A DNA stretch of 64,000 bases from assembly GCA_043806315.1 (NCBI GenBank), contig JAZDHF010000266.1, forward strand, positions 1 to 64,000. The letters are read 5' to 3'. A program made the translations under genes and the position numbers. Source of the DNA: SBAX01 sp043806315 (GTDB taxonomy: Bacteria; Planctomycetota; Phycisphaerae; UBA1845). Below, in pieces: positions 14,919 through 22,347 of the stretch (its first letter is position 1; each line of letters begins with the position of its first letter). The notes beneath the pieces are model-generated. The model saw only the letters and a list, made by a program, of their open reading frames with translations, did not search any database and had not been told where the DNA came from.

Positions 14919-15558
14919 TGGACTGCCTCCGTTTTTCATGATGGCCGTCCAACCAATACACATACCTAAACTTGGAAATTCTTGGGATTCGTGAAATCTC
15001 GATGCCGTCTGGGACGTGCGCCCGGCGCGAGTACCGCTTCCCCGCCGCGTCTTCGTAATCGAACCGGGGCGTTTTCCGCTCTTGATCCGTATGCCCGTCG
15101 CTGATCCAGTTTCCGGCCCGGTAAATCGTACCCTGATGCCCCGCGGAGGGATCAGCGTAAGACACCAGACACCCAACATCGCGCCGGTTCTTCCGTAACC
15201 ACTGAATCGCGCGGGACATAAACCACGTCTCTGCGTTCTTCGGGGTTCCGTCCTCAATGAATAGCCGCGCCAGTTCCCATGCCGCTGTTCCGTAACGCTT
15301 CGCGGTCTCACGCGGAGGTAGGGCGAACACGATACAGCCGATTACGGAGCACTTTTCGATCAAGGCCAGCGTCAAGACGACAACTCCCGGCCAGTGGTGG
15401 AGGTAGTGCTTTCGAACGAGGTGGTCCACTGCGGGCCGCCCAACCTCCATCACCCTCCAACCTGCGAATGGACGCAGTGCGAGCGTGGGAGTTGAAGCGT
15501 CGGTCTGTTTGGTGGATTCCGTACCACCCTCCCTCGAAGGGTCGCGGTGGGCTGGCAT
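14908..15558 (-). CDS. mom: Mom-like DNA adenine-modification protein (GNAT-related)
   Basis: This 216-residue protein has W-E-L-A-R-L-F at 94-100 and S-Y-A-D-P-S-A-G-H-Q-G-T-I-Y-R-A at about 133-148. These are the conserved segments of phage Mu Mom and relatives, which convert adenine in DNA to an acetamido/carbamoylmethyl form and block restriction. ATG 15558 has only a weak ribosome-binding site, and the first 28 residues are poorly conserved in character, so an internal start is possible. It follows a promoter-like element and a pair of direct repeats. Confidence 0.75.
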   Translation of the reverse strand: MPAHRDPSREGGTESTKQTDASTPTLALRPFAGWRVMEVGRPAVDHLVRKHYLHHWPGVVVLTLALIEKCSVIGCIVFALPPRETAKRYGTAAWELARLFIEDGTPKNAETWFMSRAIQWLRKNRRDVGCLVSYADPSAGHQGTIYRAGNWISDGHTDQERKTPRFDYEDAAGKRYSRRAHVPDGIEISRIPRISKFRYVYWLDGHHEKRRQSNVR

Positions 15559-15621
15559 CGAGGGTACCAGCCCCAGAACCGCAATCCGTCAACCTCCGGA
15601 TGCGCGCCGGAGGTCAATTCC

Positions 15622-15649
15622 AGAATAAAGGATACGCCGGGGAAAAGTC
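15622..15649 (-). promoter_or_regulatory. Promoter-like element upstream of the mom-like gene
   Basis: TTGACT (reverse complement of 15644-15649) and TTTATT (15622-15627) are spaced by 16 bases, pointing left toward the mom-like gene with a predicted start near 15615. The -35 context TTGACTTTTCCCCGG resembles that of the element at 16007-16035. Confidence 0.45.
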
Positions 15650-15702
15650 AAGTGAAAAATGGTGGCTCCGGTTGGGGGTCTACGGGCAGTTCGGGGGATG
15701 GT

Positions 15703-15751
15703 GAGCCGCGTTACCCCGGTTCCAACCGTGACCAGAGCCGCGTTACCCCGG
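15703..15751. repeat. Two 17-bp direct repeats, 32 bp apart
   Basis: GAGCCGCGTTACCCCGG occurs at 15703-15719 and exactly again at 15735-15751. The start-to-start distance of 32 bp is about three helical turns, so two proteins could bind on the same face. The pair lies between the tRNA and the mom-like promoter, a good place for an activator or repressor site. Confidence 0.6.
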
Positions 15752-15797
15752 CACGCGATGGGATCCGAGTCGGGGACTGGCGGTTCTGTGCGAGGTA

Positions 15798-15871
15798 TCG
15801 GGGCGGCTCGATTCGAACGAGCAGCCTCCTGGTCCCAGGCCAGGCGCGCTACCGGGCTACGCTACGCCCCG
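15798..15871 (-). tRNA. tRNA-Pro (anticodon UGG)
   Basis: The minus strand folds into a full cloverleaf. The acceptor stem is CGGGGCG/CGCCCCG. The D arm starts GCGTAGCCCGGTAGCGC, the anticodon stem is CCTGG/CCAGG with loop CCTGGGA, and the T arm is GCTCG-TTCGAAT-CGAGC, with discriminator A. CCA is not encoded. The loop gives anticodon UGG. Position 33, nearly always U, is C here. It lies in the only long stretch (15559-16087) without a protein gene. Confidence 0.9.
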
Positions 15872-15881
15872 ACAAGCGAAA

Positions 15882-15989
15882 GCGGTTCCTGGATACACCG
15901 GCCTGAGAACCCGTAACCAGGAACCGCCAGCGGATAGCGGAGCGCCGCGTCCGGCATTTGGACGCCTGGCCGTTTCCATGCGCTCCGCT
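15882..15989 (-). ncRNA. Strongly structured noncoding region beside the tRNA
   Basis: Three hairpins are visible. An 11-bp perfect stem pairs 15882-15892 with 15917-15927. A 9-bp perfect stem pairs 15936-15944 with 15981-15989 and encloses a 6-bp stem (15947-15952 with 15960-15965). The arrangement reads as one simple hairpin plus one nested hairpin just upstream of the tRNA in the leftward transcript. No U-run follows. It may be a processing signal, terminator/antiterminator or small RNA. Confidence 0.45.
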
Positions 15990-16006
15990 GGTGCATTTCC
16001 ATCTCC

Positions 16007-16035
16007 ACTCTACGGGCGCCGACCGGGAAAGTCAA
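16007..16035 (-). promoter_or_regulatory. Promoter-like element upstream of the structured RNA and tRNA
   Basis: TTGACT (reverse complement of 16030-16035) and TAGAGT (16007-16012) are 17 bases apart. The predicted start near 16000 would place the folded region and the tRNA in one transcript. Confidence 0.45.
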
Positions 16036-16087
16036 GCGTCACTCTCCTGTAATGGCGCACTCGGCGAGCAGGGGGACGACTCCCTTT

Positions 16088-16429
16088 TCACCCCGGTATC
16101 CGTATAAACGAGACGATTCCCCCTACCGGCGTCGCCACACTGGACCCGATAACCAATCCAGTCCCGAGCGGCAATTTCTTGATGGCTCCAATAGGGCAGT
16201 AGGGAATCGCCACTCCGCCGTTCGCCGCGAAGGGCATGGGTCCACCGTAGACCTCTCCGAGGGTATCCTCTAAGGTGATTGAGTTCGCCGCAGTGCCTAC
16301 CAGAATCCCGGAGACGAGCAGAATACACTTGCCCGCCACGCCCGCCACAACCGTCGTCGGGCCGAGCGCATTGATATTAACCGCCGCACTGTCCGAACCG
16401 GCGATTATCAGTGCATCATAGTTCCACAT
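16088..16429 (-). CDS. Small beta-rich structural-type protein, 113 residues
   Basis: Gly/Val/Ile-rich beta protein (GTAANSITLEDTLGEV; GTGLVIGSSVATPVGG), like small decoration or fibre-associated proteins. It is the last gene of the late block before the noncoding region, and overlaps its upstream neighbour by 14 bases. No family is identified. Confidence 0.5.
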   Translation of the reverse strand: MWNYDALIIAGSDSAAVNINALGPTTVVAGVAGKCILLVSGILVGTAANSITLEDTLGEVYGGPMPFAANGGVAIPYCPIGAIKKLPLGTGLVIGSSVATPVGGIVSFIRIPG

Positions 16430-16841
16430 CCTGCACCCCCTCGACGATCTCGCCGTCGATCTTGAGAGCCTCGTGAGGCGTGTCCCAGACCCGTTGCCAA
16501 GCCGGGGTGTAGGCGCGGCACCAACCGTGGTGCTCCCAAGGATGATTATGGTCGTTCCGTTTCACGATCTCATGGATGTTCGAATCGGGCGGGATATCCG
16601 GCGGAGGTTGCGGAGCGGCTGGCGGTCGGGAGGCGACCGGCGGCGGCTCCGACTGTTTCTCCGGGGCTGAGGGATGGCTTGCGGCGGGTTGCACCAAGCG
16701 GATAACCGTGGGTTCCGTCGCCTTTTCCGCAAGGCGTATCAGCAGGGCCGTATGAGTCGCAGTCGCTTTTCGTTGCGCGAGAAGGATGGCCGCCAGGGCA
16801 ACCACGGCGACCACCTGAAGTACCAAAATCGCTTCTGTCAT
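16416..16841 (-). CDS. N-terminally anchored protein with Pro-rich stalk, 141 residues
   Basis: Residues 3-24 form a membrane helix (ILVLQVVAVVALAAILLA). A Pro/Ala-rich extended region (about 48-85) and a His/Trp-containing C-terminal domain follow. ATG 16841 overlaps the upstream TGA. The layout (anchor plus Pro-rich periplasmic span) resembles inner-membrane spanins or TonB-like stalks, but no outer partner is seen. Function remains open. Confidence 0.5.
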   Translation of the reverse strand: MTEAILVLQVVAVVALAAILLAQRKATATHTALLIRLAEKATEPTVIRLVQPAASHPSAPEKQSEPPPVASRPPAAPQPPPDIPPDSNIHEIVKRNDHNHPWEHHGWCRAYTPAWQRVWDTPHEALKIDGEIVEGVQDVEL

Positions 16842-17032
16842 AATCCTACCCCCATGAGAGTGCGGAGACGCGCCAGGACGACGGCGGGGGCACCCGTTAG
16901 GATGCCCCGATACGTCCACCCGATCTGCTGTCGCGCCGCCTGGTCGATGACGCCCGCCGGGAGAACTGAGATTGGGCCGGGAAATCCGACCCATGCTGCG
17001 GACTGGCGTTTGGCGCGACTGTCGATTGCCAT
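16838..17032 (-). CDS. Small conserved phage structural-region protein, 64 residues
   Basis: The pattern I-D-S-R-A-K-R-Q-S-A ... F-P-G-P ... L-P-A-G-V-I-D ... R-Q-Q-I-G-W-T-Y-R-G-I recurs in short proteins coded next to phage tail and fibre genes. It is coupled to the downstream gene by ATGA. Function is unknown. Confidence 0.55.
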   Translation of the reverse strand: MAIDSRAKRQSAAWVGFPGPISVLPAGVIDQAARQQIGWTYRGILTGAPAVVLARLRTLMGVGL

Positions 17033-17034
17033 GG

Positions 17035-18309
17035 TTACGCTCCCGAGATCATCTCGTCTTCCGTGTACACCGTGCCGTCGTCAGCCAACGCCTTCTTCGC
17101 GATCTTCGTGCCTGCGTCGTTGTAGATGGCCTTTTCCGTGGCTGTGACCGTCAACTTATTCCGCAGTGCCATGTACGGCAACATCACGGCCTGCTTGATC
17201 GTGGGCGTGGCCGTGGGTATGCCCTGCGCCGTCTCCGCGATCACGTCCGTTGCCAGTGCATCCACCACTTCGGTGTTGACCTGCGCCGGCGTGGCCCTAG
17301 TCGAGACCGTCGCGTCGAGGTTGGCCATGCGGGCGTCGCCCAAGGCGGTCAGGCCCGCTCCGGCGGCCCCAAGAGTCGTTGCGATCCCATCGACTACGGT
17401 GTCCACGGTTGCCACGGGAGCGTTAAGGTTGGCGAGTCTTGCATCTCCGAGAGCGGTAAGGCCCGCGCCTGCCACCCCCACTGTGGTAATCAGCGCCGCC
17501 ACGTCGCCGGTCTGGGTCGTGCTGGCGGCGGCTGTGCCCACGCTAGCTAGGACGGTTACACCTGCCGCGCAAGTCACGGCCTGGGTCTTGATGGTATTCA
17601 CGTCCACCTTTTGAGCATCCGGCACGGTCGCCGCGATGGGAGTCTGAAGGGTGATTACCGTCGCCGCTCCGCCGTGCGTTCCGTTGGCGAGGGTGACAGC
17701 CGGTACGCTCCCCACCGATCCGCTGAGGTTGCCCGTGACATTGCCTGTGATGTTGGCCGTCAGCGCCGTAGTGATCGAAGTGGCCGCGTTCGCGCCCGCG
17801 ATGAAGACTCCGCCAGCCGCGCCCGCGACCGCAGCCGGGATTGCGCCGCTGGGGACGGCGAGCGCCCCGATCAGTTTCGCATTCACGTCGGGAGTGCCTG
17901 CGGTCCCCGGAGTAAGCCAAGCCGTGCCGAGGAGTTGCGCCACGTTTATGTCGAGCAGATCCGTTCCCACCAACGAGTCGTACACATTGGCGGGTAGCAC
18001 GAAGTAATCGTCCCAGACGGGAAGAAAGGTTGCGGCCTCCGCCATCATCACGCGAAGCCTTCCGACTGTGTTCGTGTCCGTGGTGTCGAGAGTAACCAGA
18101 AACATCCCATAGGCGTCAAGCACGCTGGCGGTCACGGTCTGATGCCGAATCGCACCCGCTCCGCCGTTTTTACTCAGGAAGATTCCCGTCGTCGCATGGT
18201 CGATGGAGGTTATGATGCCCGCGCCCACCTCAAGAGTGACGCCATCCGTCTTGTCAAGGAACGGTCCAAATGAAATCACCGCCGCAGTGCTCTGCTTTAG
18301 GATCTTCAC
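17035..18309 (-). CDS. Repeat-rich fibre-like structural protein, 424 residues
   Basis: The first ~120 residues form a beta-rich domain common at the start of small phage fibre proteins. A long Ala/Thr/Gly/Val-rich region follows. Two copies of an AGAGLTALGDAR-(L/M)-ANL block (near residues 283 and 318) are obvious. It overlaps the upstream gene by ATGA. Likely part of the virion surface, with no enzymatic motif seen. Confidence 0.55.
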   Translation of the reverse strand: MKILKQSTAAVISFGPFLDKTDGVTLEVGAGIITSIDHATTGIFLSKNGGAGAIRHQTVTASVLDAYGMFLVTLDTTDTNTVGRLRVMMAEAATFLPVWDDYFVLPANVYDSLVGTDLLDINVAQLLGTAWLTPGTAGTPDVNAKLIGALAVPSGAIPAAVAGAAGGVFIAGANAATSITTALTANITGNVTGNLSGSVGSVPAVTLANGTHGGAATVITLQTPIAATVPDAQKVDVNTIKTQAVTCAAGVTVLASVGTAAASTTQTGDVAALITTVGVAGAGLTALGDARLANLNAPVATVDTVVDGIATTLGAAGAGLTALGDARMANLDATVSTRATPAQVNTEVVDALATDVIAETAQGIPTATPTIKQAVMLPYMALRNKLTVTATEKAIYNDAGTKIAKKALADDGTVYTEDEMISGA

Positions 18310-20000
18310 CGCCCACCTCCCATTCGCTTATAAGTCGCCATCGCCACCGGGATCGAGAGACCGCCGCCAGCGGCTGTGTAGGTGGCATAAATCGACGTTC
18401 TAACCGCCGTTAAAGTCCCATCCCAGGCGGCGATACTGGCGGGCCAAGTAGAGAACGTTGAGGCTTCGTACCTATTCGTGTAGGTCCCGGCATCGTAATA
18501 AATGTTCGTCGTGTTGGGTTGGTTATGGCAAAGGTTGTAACTGGCCGCAGCCAAAGACACGACTAAAGCCTTCGTATACCACCGCGGAGTCGCATCCACA
18601 AAGGCGATAGTCGTCGTTGAACCTCGCAGAACAGCTGGAGAGTCATTATTGTAAATCCCCAATTGCGGAGTAGAGTTCACATTGATTTGTGCCGCATAAA
18701 TAGAAATGGAAGAGACGTTGGCGGCTTCACTCAGGGCGTAAAGTGTGGCATAAACGTAGTTAGCATAGCGACCGTTGAATGAACCTCCAGCGGTGTCATA
18801 ACCAAACACGGGATCGATGATAACCGGATACGCTGCGCTATCCAAAAATGCCTGCGGGATAGTCACTGTCAAACTCCCCGCATTATAATTCAGCAACCCC
18901 CAAACCCATGATCCCACCGCGTCGATGGCTTTCGGACGGAACAAGTGTCCCAACTTCCCGGTGCGGTAGATCTTACCGGCAGTCGTGTTTAGCGGGCAGT
19001 TCTCCCAATAGATCGCATACGACCCGCCGATATGCGAAGGCCGGTCAGACCTTCCTCCTTCTGCGTCGATCTCCCAGGATGAACCGTCAGACTCAACATT
19101 CGCCAGCAAGGGTTGGTAATACCATTCCACGCCGGGCGTTTGCTGGACGGACATAGAAATGGCGTTTACCGGCGGTCGTGAGGCCAGGTATATTTCAAAC
19201 TCGATTCCTCCCTCGGCGCTTTGGATTCCGTAGAAGCGAACGCGGGCCGTCGAACTCTTCCACTCGATAACTCCATTGGCCTGCAATGCGGTTACCGATA
19301 GATTGGCGTCGGTCAGGCGGATAGATATGTTCGCCTCATTGTCCCATCGTTTGATCTTTATTTGTGGCAAGTAAGCGGAACGCGTCGCTAGATCACCTAT
19401 CTCCACTTCGATCTTATCCTTCACATCGGCTTTAGGAACACCGAGAAAGGTATTGTCCACGACAGCATAAGTTATCGGAGTCGGTGTGTAATCTCCGGCT
19501 TGATATGTTACTTGAATTTCGATGCAGGAGATCCGGATAACCGGATTGGCGTCTGTCGAGATCACCCCGAAGTGCTGAAGCGGATTCGCGCCAATGCCAT
19601 TAACATCATCCACGGTCCAAGGCAGCCCCGTGCGAGGGTTTAGCGGCCAATTATCCGACCGCGGCGTATACGTCGTCCCGGCCGGATTATGAGTGGCAGA
19701 GGCGTAGTAGGTCCCGCCAACCCTCAGCCGACCACCGAGGTTGTTCGTGCCTGCGCTCGGTTCGGCGTCGTAATATCGCACCTGCACCGAAATGGCAAAC
19801 GCATTTGCCGGAATCGAGAACGGAGCGAAGCCGAACGTGATGTTCCCGGCCGCCCTGCCGTGGGCCAGAAACTCCGTCGGTGTTGGATCGGGGTATTTCG
19901 CCAGACGCAGATAGCGGCTGCCAACCGCTACAGCGGGCGTGCCGGTCCATGTACCGGCAACGGCGTAGTCGCTGATCGAAGGTCGGTTCTGGATGGGCAT
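18306..20000 (-). CDS. Beta-rich virion/adhesion-like protein, 564 residues
   Basis: The protein is Tyr/Asn/Thr-rich and beta-strand-rich throughout, with several jelly-roll-like stretches and few charged helices, like tail-tip or fibre proteins. The coding DNA is more AT-rich than its neighbours. No catalytic motif, signal peptide or named domain is recognised. Coupled to the next gene by ATGA. Confidence 0.5.
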   Translation of the reverse strand: MPIQNRPSISDYAVAGTWTGTPAVAVGSRYLRLAKYPDPTPTEFLAHGRAAGNITFGFAPFSIPANAFAISVQVRYYDAEPSAGTNNLGGRLRVGGTYYASATHNPAGTTYTPRSDNWPLNPRTGLPWTVDDVNGIGANPLQHFGVISTDANPVIRISCIEIQVTYQAGDYTPTPITYAVVDNTFLGVPKADVKDKIEVEIGDLATRSAYLPQIKIKRWDNEANISIRLTDANLSVTALQANGVIEWKSSTARVRFYGIQSAEGGIEFEIYLASRPPVNAISMSVQQTPGVEWYYQPLLANVESDGSSWEIDAEGGRSDRPSHIGGSYAIYWENCPLNTTAGKIYRTGKLGHLFRPKAIDAVGSWVWGLLNYNAGSLTVTIPQAFLDSAAYPVIIDPVFGYDTAGGSFNGRYANYVYATLYALSEAANVSSISIYAAQINVNSTPQLGIYNNDSPAVLRGSTTTIAFVDATPRWYTKALVVSLAAASYNLCHNQPNTTNIYYDAGTYTNRYEASTFSTWPASIAAWDGTLTAVRTSIYATYTAAGGGLSIPVAMATYKRMGGGR

Positions 20001-20001
20001 G

Positions 20002-20403
20002 TTATTGAGTCGGCGTTGTCTGCACGTCCAACGTCGCCGTGAGCACGCCCTTCTCGCTGACTGTAATCTGCGCCGTGGCCGTCGTCGTCCTCAGATTCGT
20101 CGGCGGAGTCGGCCCCGCGTCTCCCTGGGCATCGTTGCTCGGGATGGATTCGAGACCTCCGGCGAACGCGCGGACCTGATAGCAGTAGATTCCGTAGGCG
20201 ACCCCGCCATCGGTATACGTCTTCGCCGCGACCGCAGAAGCGTTGATCTTCGTCGGAATAGGGACGGCCGGTGTCGGGCACGCGCCCGAAGCCCGGTAGA
20301 CGTTGAAGGTCACTCCCGGAGCGGGGTGGTCCCAGTTCAGGATAACGTCGCGCGTCTGCCCTAAGGCCAGCGCCGCGAAAACGAAAAGCGTCGAGAGTCT
20401 CAT
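20002..20403 (-). CDS. Exported fibronectin-III-like protein, 133 residues
   Basis: A signal peptide (MRLSTLFVFAALALG followed by Gln) precedes one FN3-type beta sandwich (L-N-W-D ... F-N-V-Y-R ... Y-C-Y-Q-V-R-A) of about 75 residues and a Thr-rich tail. It probably acts outside the cytoplasm, which is unusual for a phage fibre-region protein. GAGG precedes ATG 20403. Confidence 0.65.
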   Translation of the reverse strand: MRLSTLFVFAALALGQTRDVILNWDHPAPGVTFNVYRASGACPTPAVPIPTKINASAVAAKTYTDGGVAYGIYCYQVRAFAGGLESIPSNDAQGDAGPTPPTNLRTTTATAQITVSEKGVLTATLDVQTTPTQ

Positions 20404-20410
20404 GGTGTCC

Positions 20411-20662
20411 TCACTTCCCGGTCTGCCGATGTTCCTTCAATTCCTGATAGATCCGTTCGAGCATCCGGGCATTCGAATCCAGCCGCTCCAAGACGCCGGC
20501 CTGCACCTTTTCGACTATGGCAAGCCGCGTGAATAATTCCGCTTCAGCCGCGTGCCGTTGCATCGCCCACCCGCCCATCACGGACATCAGGAGAACCGCC
20601 AATATCCCCATGGCCCACCGGATGCTGATGAACCGCTCGCCGTTTTCGTTTTTACTCGTCAT
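20411..20662 (-). CDS. Membrane-anchored coiled-coil lysis-region protein, 83 residues
   Basis: One membrane helix (about 15-35) is followed by a coiled coil (about 40-80). It sits directly after holin and endolysin. The layout fits an accessory holin, antiholin or inner-membrane spanin-like partner. Its GAGGTTCACG ribosome-binding site lies within the possible 34-residue frame upstream. Confidence 0.55.
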   Translation of the reverse strand: MTSKNENGERFISIRWAMGILAVLLMSVMGGWAMQRHAAEAELFTRLAIVEKVQAGVLERLDSNARMLERIYQELKEHRQTGK

Positions 20663-20756
20663 CGTGAACCTCCTGAGCTTGAGATGCCACAGCCTGCGCT
20701 ACGGCGCGCCCCACAGCCACGGCGGGCAAGGGGCGATGGTTTACCCTATTCCCCAT
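20652..20756 (-). CDS. Possible 34-residue micro-protein between lysis genes
   Basis: ATG 20756 lies within the end of the holin gene with AGGAG upstream; the stop lies 11 bases inside the next gene. The peptide is Ala/Val-rich and ends EVHDDE. It accounts for an otherwise empty 83-base gap, but no further evidence exists. Confidence 0.3.
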   Translation of the reverse strand: MGNRVNHRPLPAVAVGRAVAQAVASQAQEVHDDE

Positions 20757-20985
20757 CCCAGGGGCGCTCCTGGGGCTTCAACGTGCCCGGCGGAGGGAAG
20801 GTCTTCACGTACAACGCGACCGCCAGCAGGCCGTTGACTACCAGACCGCCGCCGACGATCTGCCAGAATGAGATGTCGAAAACGTCATACCCTAGCAGAT
20901 TCCCGCCGATCACTGATCCGATTGCCGTGCTGAGACTGCCGATAGCCGCAGCCCCCAAACCGTGAAGCCATTGTCGCCAGTTCAT
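20746..20985 (-). CDS. Holin (two-helix)
   Basis: The 79-residue protein has two hydrophobic segments (about 10-30, Gly/Ala/Ser-rich, and 42-62) and a short charged tail, the layout of a class II holin that permeabilises the inner membrane to release endolysin. Its start lies right after the endolysin stop, which supports the call. Confidence 0.7.
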   Translation of the reverse strand: MNWRQWLHGLGAAAIGSLSTAIGSVIGGNLLGYDVFDISFWQIVGGGLVVNGLLAVALYVKTFPPPGTLKPQERPWDGE

Positions 20986-20986
20986 T

Positions 20987-22225
20987 TCACACCTCCACCT
21001 TCTCTCCCAAAAACATCGCCCGCTCCAACTCTCGCCGCGCTACCAGGGCATCCGAGACCACGCCCCGCGAGTGCCGCCAGCGGGAGAATTGATTTGCGGC
21101 TTCGACAACCTTACCCTGATCGAGTAGCCGCACCAGGGTCGATGCCCGGAACGCCCCAGCGCCTATATTGAAGCAATTATGTGAGATCAAGCCATTGGAG
21201 AAGAATGTCTTTGTGCTTGTCTGAATGCTAATGACCTCTCCATGGATTGCCGACTTGATCTCCAGGATGCCGGCCTTAGGGAGATTGTACATCCCCCTTA
21301 CGCCGTCCCAATTTCGCATAGCGTTTGCGATGAGTCGCCTAGGGCGAAGAGTTCCGACCGCCCTAAATACATCAGGTAGGCCACCCTGAATATTATACTG
21401 CCCATAGGCGACCCCCTTATTCGGTTTGTGACACCCAACAATGAATCCGCGCTCCCTAAGAAGTCGAATAGCCAGGTCGGATACGGAGCCATCGTTTTGG
21501 CTGAACCCAACCTGTAACGACTTGTCTCCGGCTTGGCCTATAACGGTGGCATATCCTTCGCCGTCCAGAAACCCAGCAAGGTATCCTCCGTCATAACTGC
21601 AATCGGATTCCCACATGGGCAAGTATGGGAGTCTATAGATTCCATGCCGAAGTCCGCCGCGCCTTCCGTTTTCCGCTGTCATTCTGGCCGATAGTCGGTC
21701 TACGCGGGTCCATCGATACTTGGGATGGCCTGATGATTGAACCAGTATTCGATGGTCCGGAGTAGCGGTGAGTTCCCCATGATCGGTGAGAAGAATAAGT
21801 CGCTCCGACCGGAATCGCTTTACGGATTCGACGACGCCGATACGGAGTTTTCGGCTTTTCCCGCCATTAACATTTTCCTCATCTATGCCCCAGATTTGCA
21901 ATCCCGGCCTTACGGAGTCAGCGGCGACCCAACAGAAATCGGCGGAGAGAATGCGGGTCTCCGGTGCCACACAAAGGCTCACAAGAGCATCGTACTGGCA
22001 CTGTTCGAGAGGAACCCTGACCGTATTCACCGCCCGCTCGAATTCCCGCAGTCTCTCTCGTAGAAGCGCCTCCGCGTCAATCTCGGTGATCTCCCGGCCC
22101 AGCCATGCGGTCGGATTGACCTGGCAGCCGAACCCAATGGCCCAGCCGTCGGCGTCGGGATAAAGGTGCGAGCGGAAACCTTCGGCGCGCTTCAGGAAAC
22201 TGAGACCTTGGGGGCTGAGAATCAT
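20987..22225 (-). CDS. GH24 endolysin (lysozyme) interrupted by an intein
   Basis: Residues 1-84 and 351-412 together form a 146-residue phage lysozyme that would cut peptidoglycan. They include R-A-E15-G-F-R near the N-terminus with D24 nine residues on, and the conserved C-F-N-I-G-A-G-A-F helix after the insertion. Residues 85-350 are an intein placed exactly before C351. The site matching T4 Thr26 is Ala29 and that matching His31 is Cys34, so activity may be altered. No signal peptide is seen, so export would need the holin next door. Confidence 0.9.
   Translation of the reverse strand: MILSPQGLSFLKRAEGFRSHLYPDADGWAIGFGCQVNPTAWLGREITEIDAEALLRERLREFERAVNTVRVPLEQCQYDALVSLCVAPETRILSADFCWVAADSVRPGLQIWGIDEENVNGGKSRKLRIGVVESVKRFRSERLILLTDHGELTATPDHRILVQSSGHPKYRWTRVDRLSARMTAENGRRGGLRHGIYRLPYLPMWESDCSYDGGYLAGFLDGEGYATVIGQAGDKSLQVGFSQNDGSVSDLAIRLLRERGFIVGCHKPNKGVAYGQYNIQGGLPDVFRAVGTLRPRRLIANAMRNWDGVRGMYNLPKAGILEIKSAIHGEVISIQTSTKTFFSNGLISHNCFNIGAGAFRASTLVRLLDQGKVVEAANQFSRWRHSRGVVSDALVARRELERAMFLGEKVEV
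21176..21973 (-). mobile_element. Intein with LAGLIDADG-type endonuclease motif
   Basis: The 266-residue element starts at C85 and ends H349-N350, followed by extein C351. Block B is T155-P-D-H158. The endonuclease motif is Y-L-A-G-F-L-D-G-E-G (215-224), and the C-terminal block is F-F-S-N-G-L-I-S-H-N. All residues normally needed for splicing are present. The block F His-Asn pair is replaced by Lys-Thr (339-340). DNA is more AT-rich than the flanking lysozyme. A second LAGLIDADG motif is weak, so DNA cleavage activity is uncertain. Confidence 0.9.
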
Positions 22226-22347
22226 ATTATGAACCTACGCTCCAATGTCTTTCGGCTGACGACCTTGGCTTTCTCAAGCCGTTTTAGGGCGCGCCGCAAC
22301 GCTGGCATTCGCGCGCGGAGGCGGGCTTTGATGGCGGCGAGAGTCAC
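22222..22347 (-). CDS. Micro-protein of 41 residues, basic helix
   Basis: GTG 22347 overlaps the preceding TGA, and its own stop overlaps the endolysin ATG (ATGA). The product is Arg/Lys/Ala-rich and helical throughout. Coupling on both sides suggests it is translated with the lysis genes. Confidence 0.45.
   Translation of the reverse strand: MTLAAIKARLRARMPALRRALKRLEKAKVVSRKTLERRFII

Noticed and set aside
16032..16328. 98-residue minus-strand frame over the 113-residue gene
   Set aside because: Out of frame with the beta-rich gene that shares an overlap with its neighbour. Arg-rich shadow.
16416..16841. Inner-membrane spanin of a complete Rz/Rz1 pair
   Set aside because: The anchor and Pro-rich stalk fit, but no lipobox partner was found and it is distant from the endolysin.
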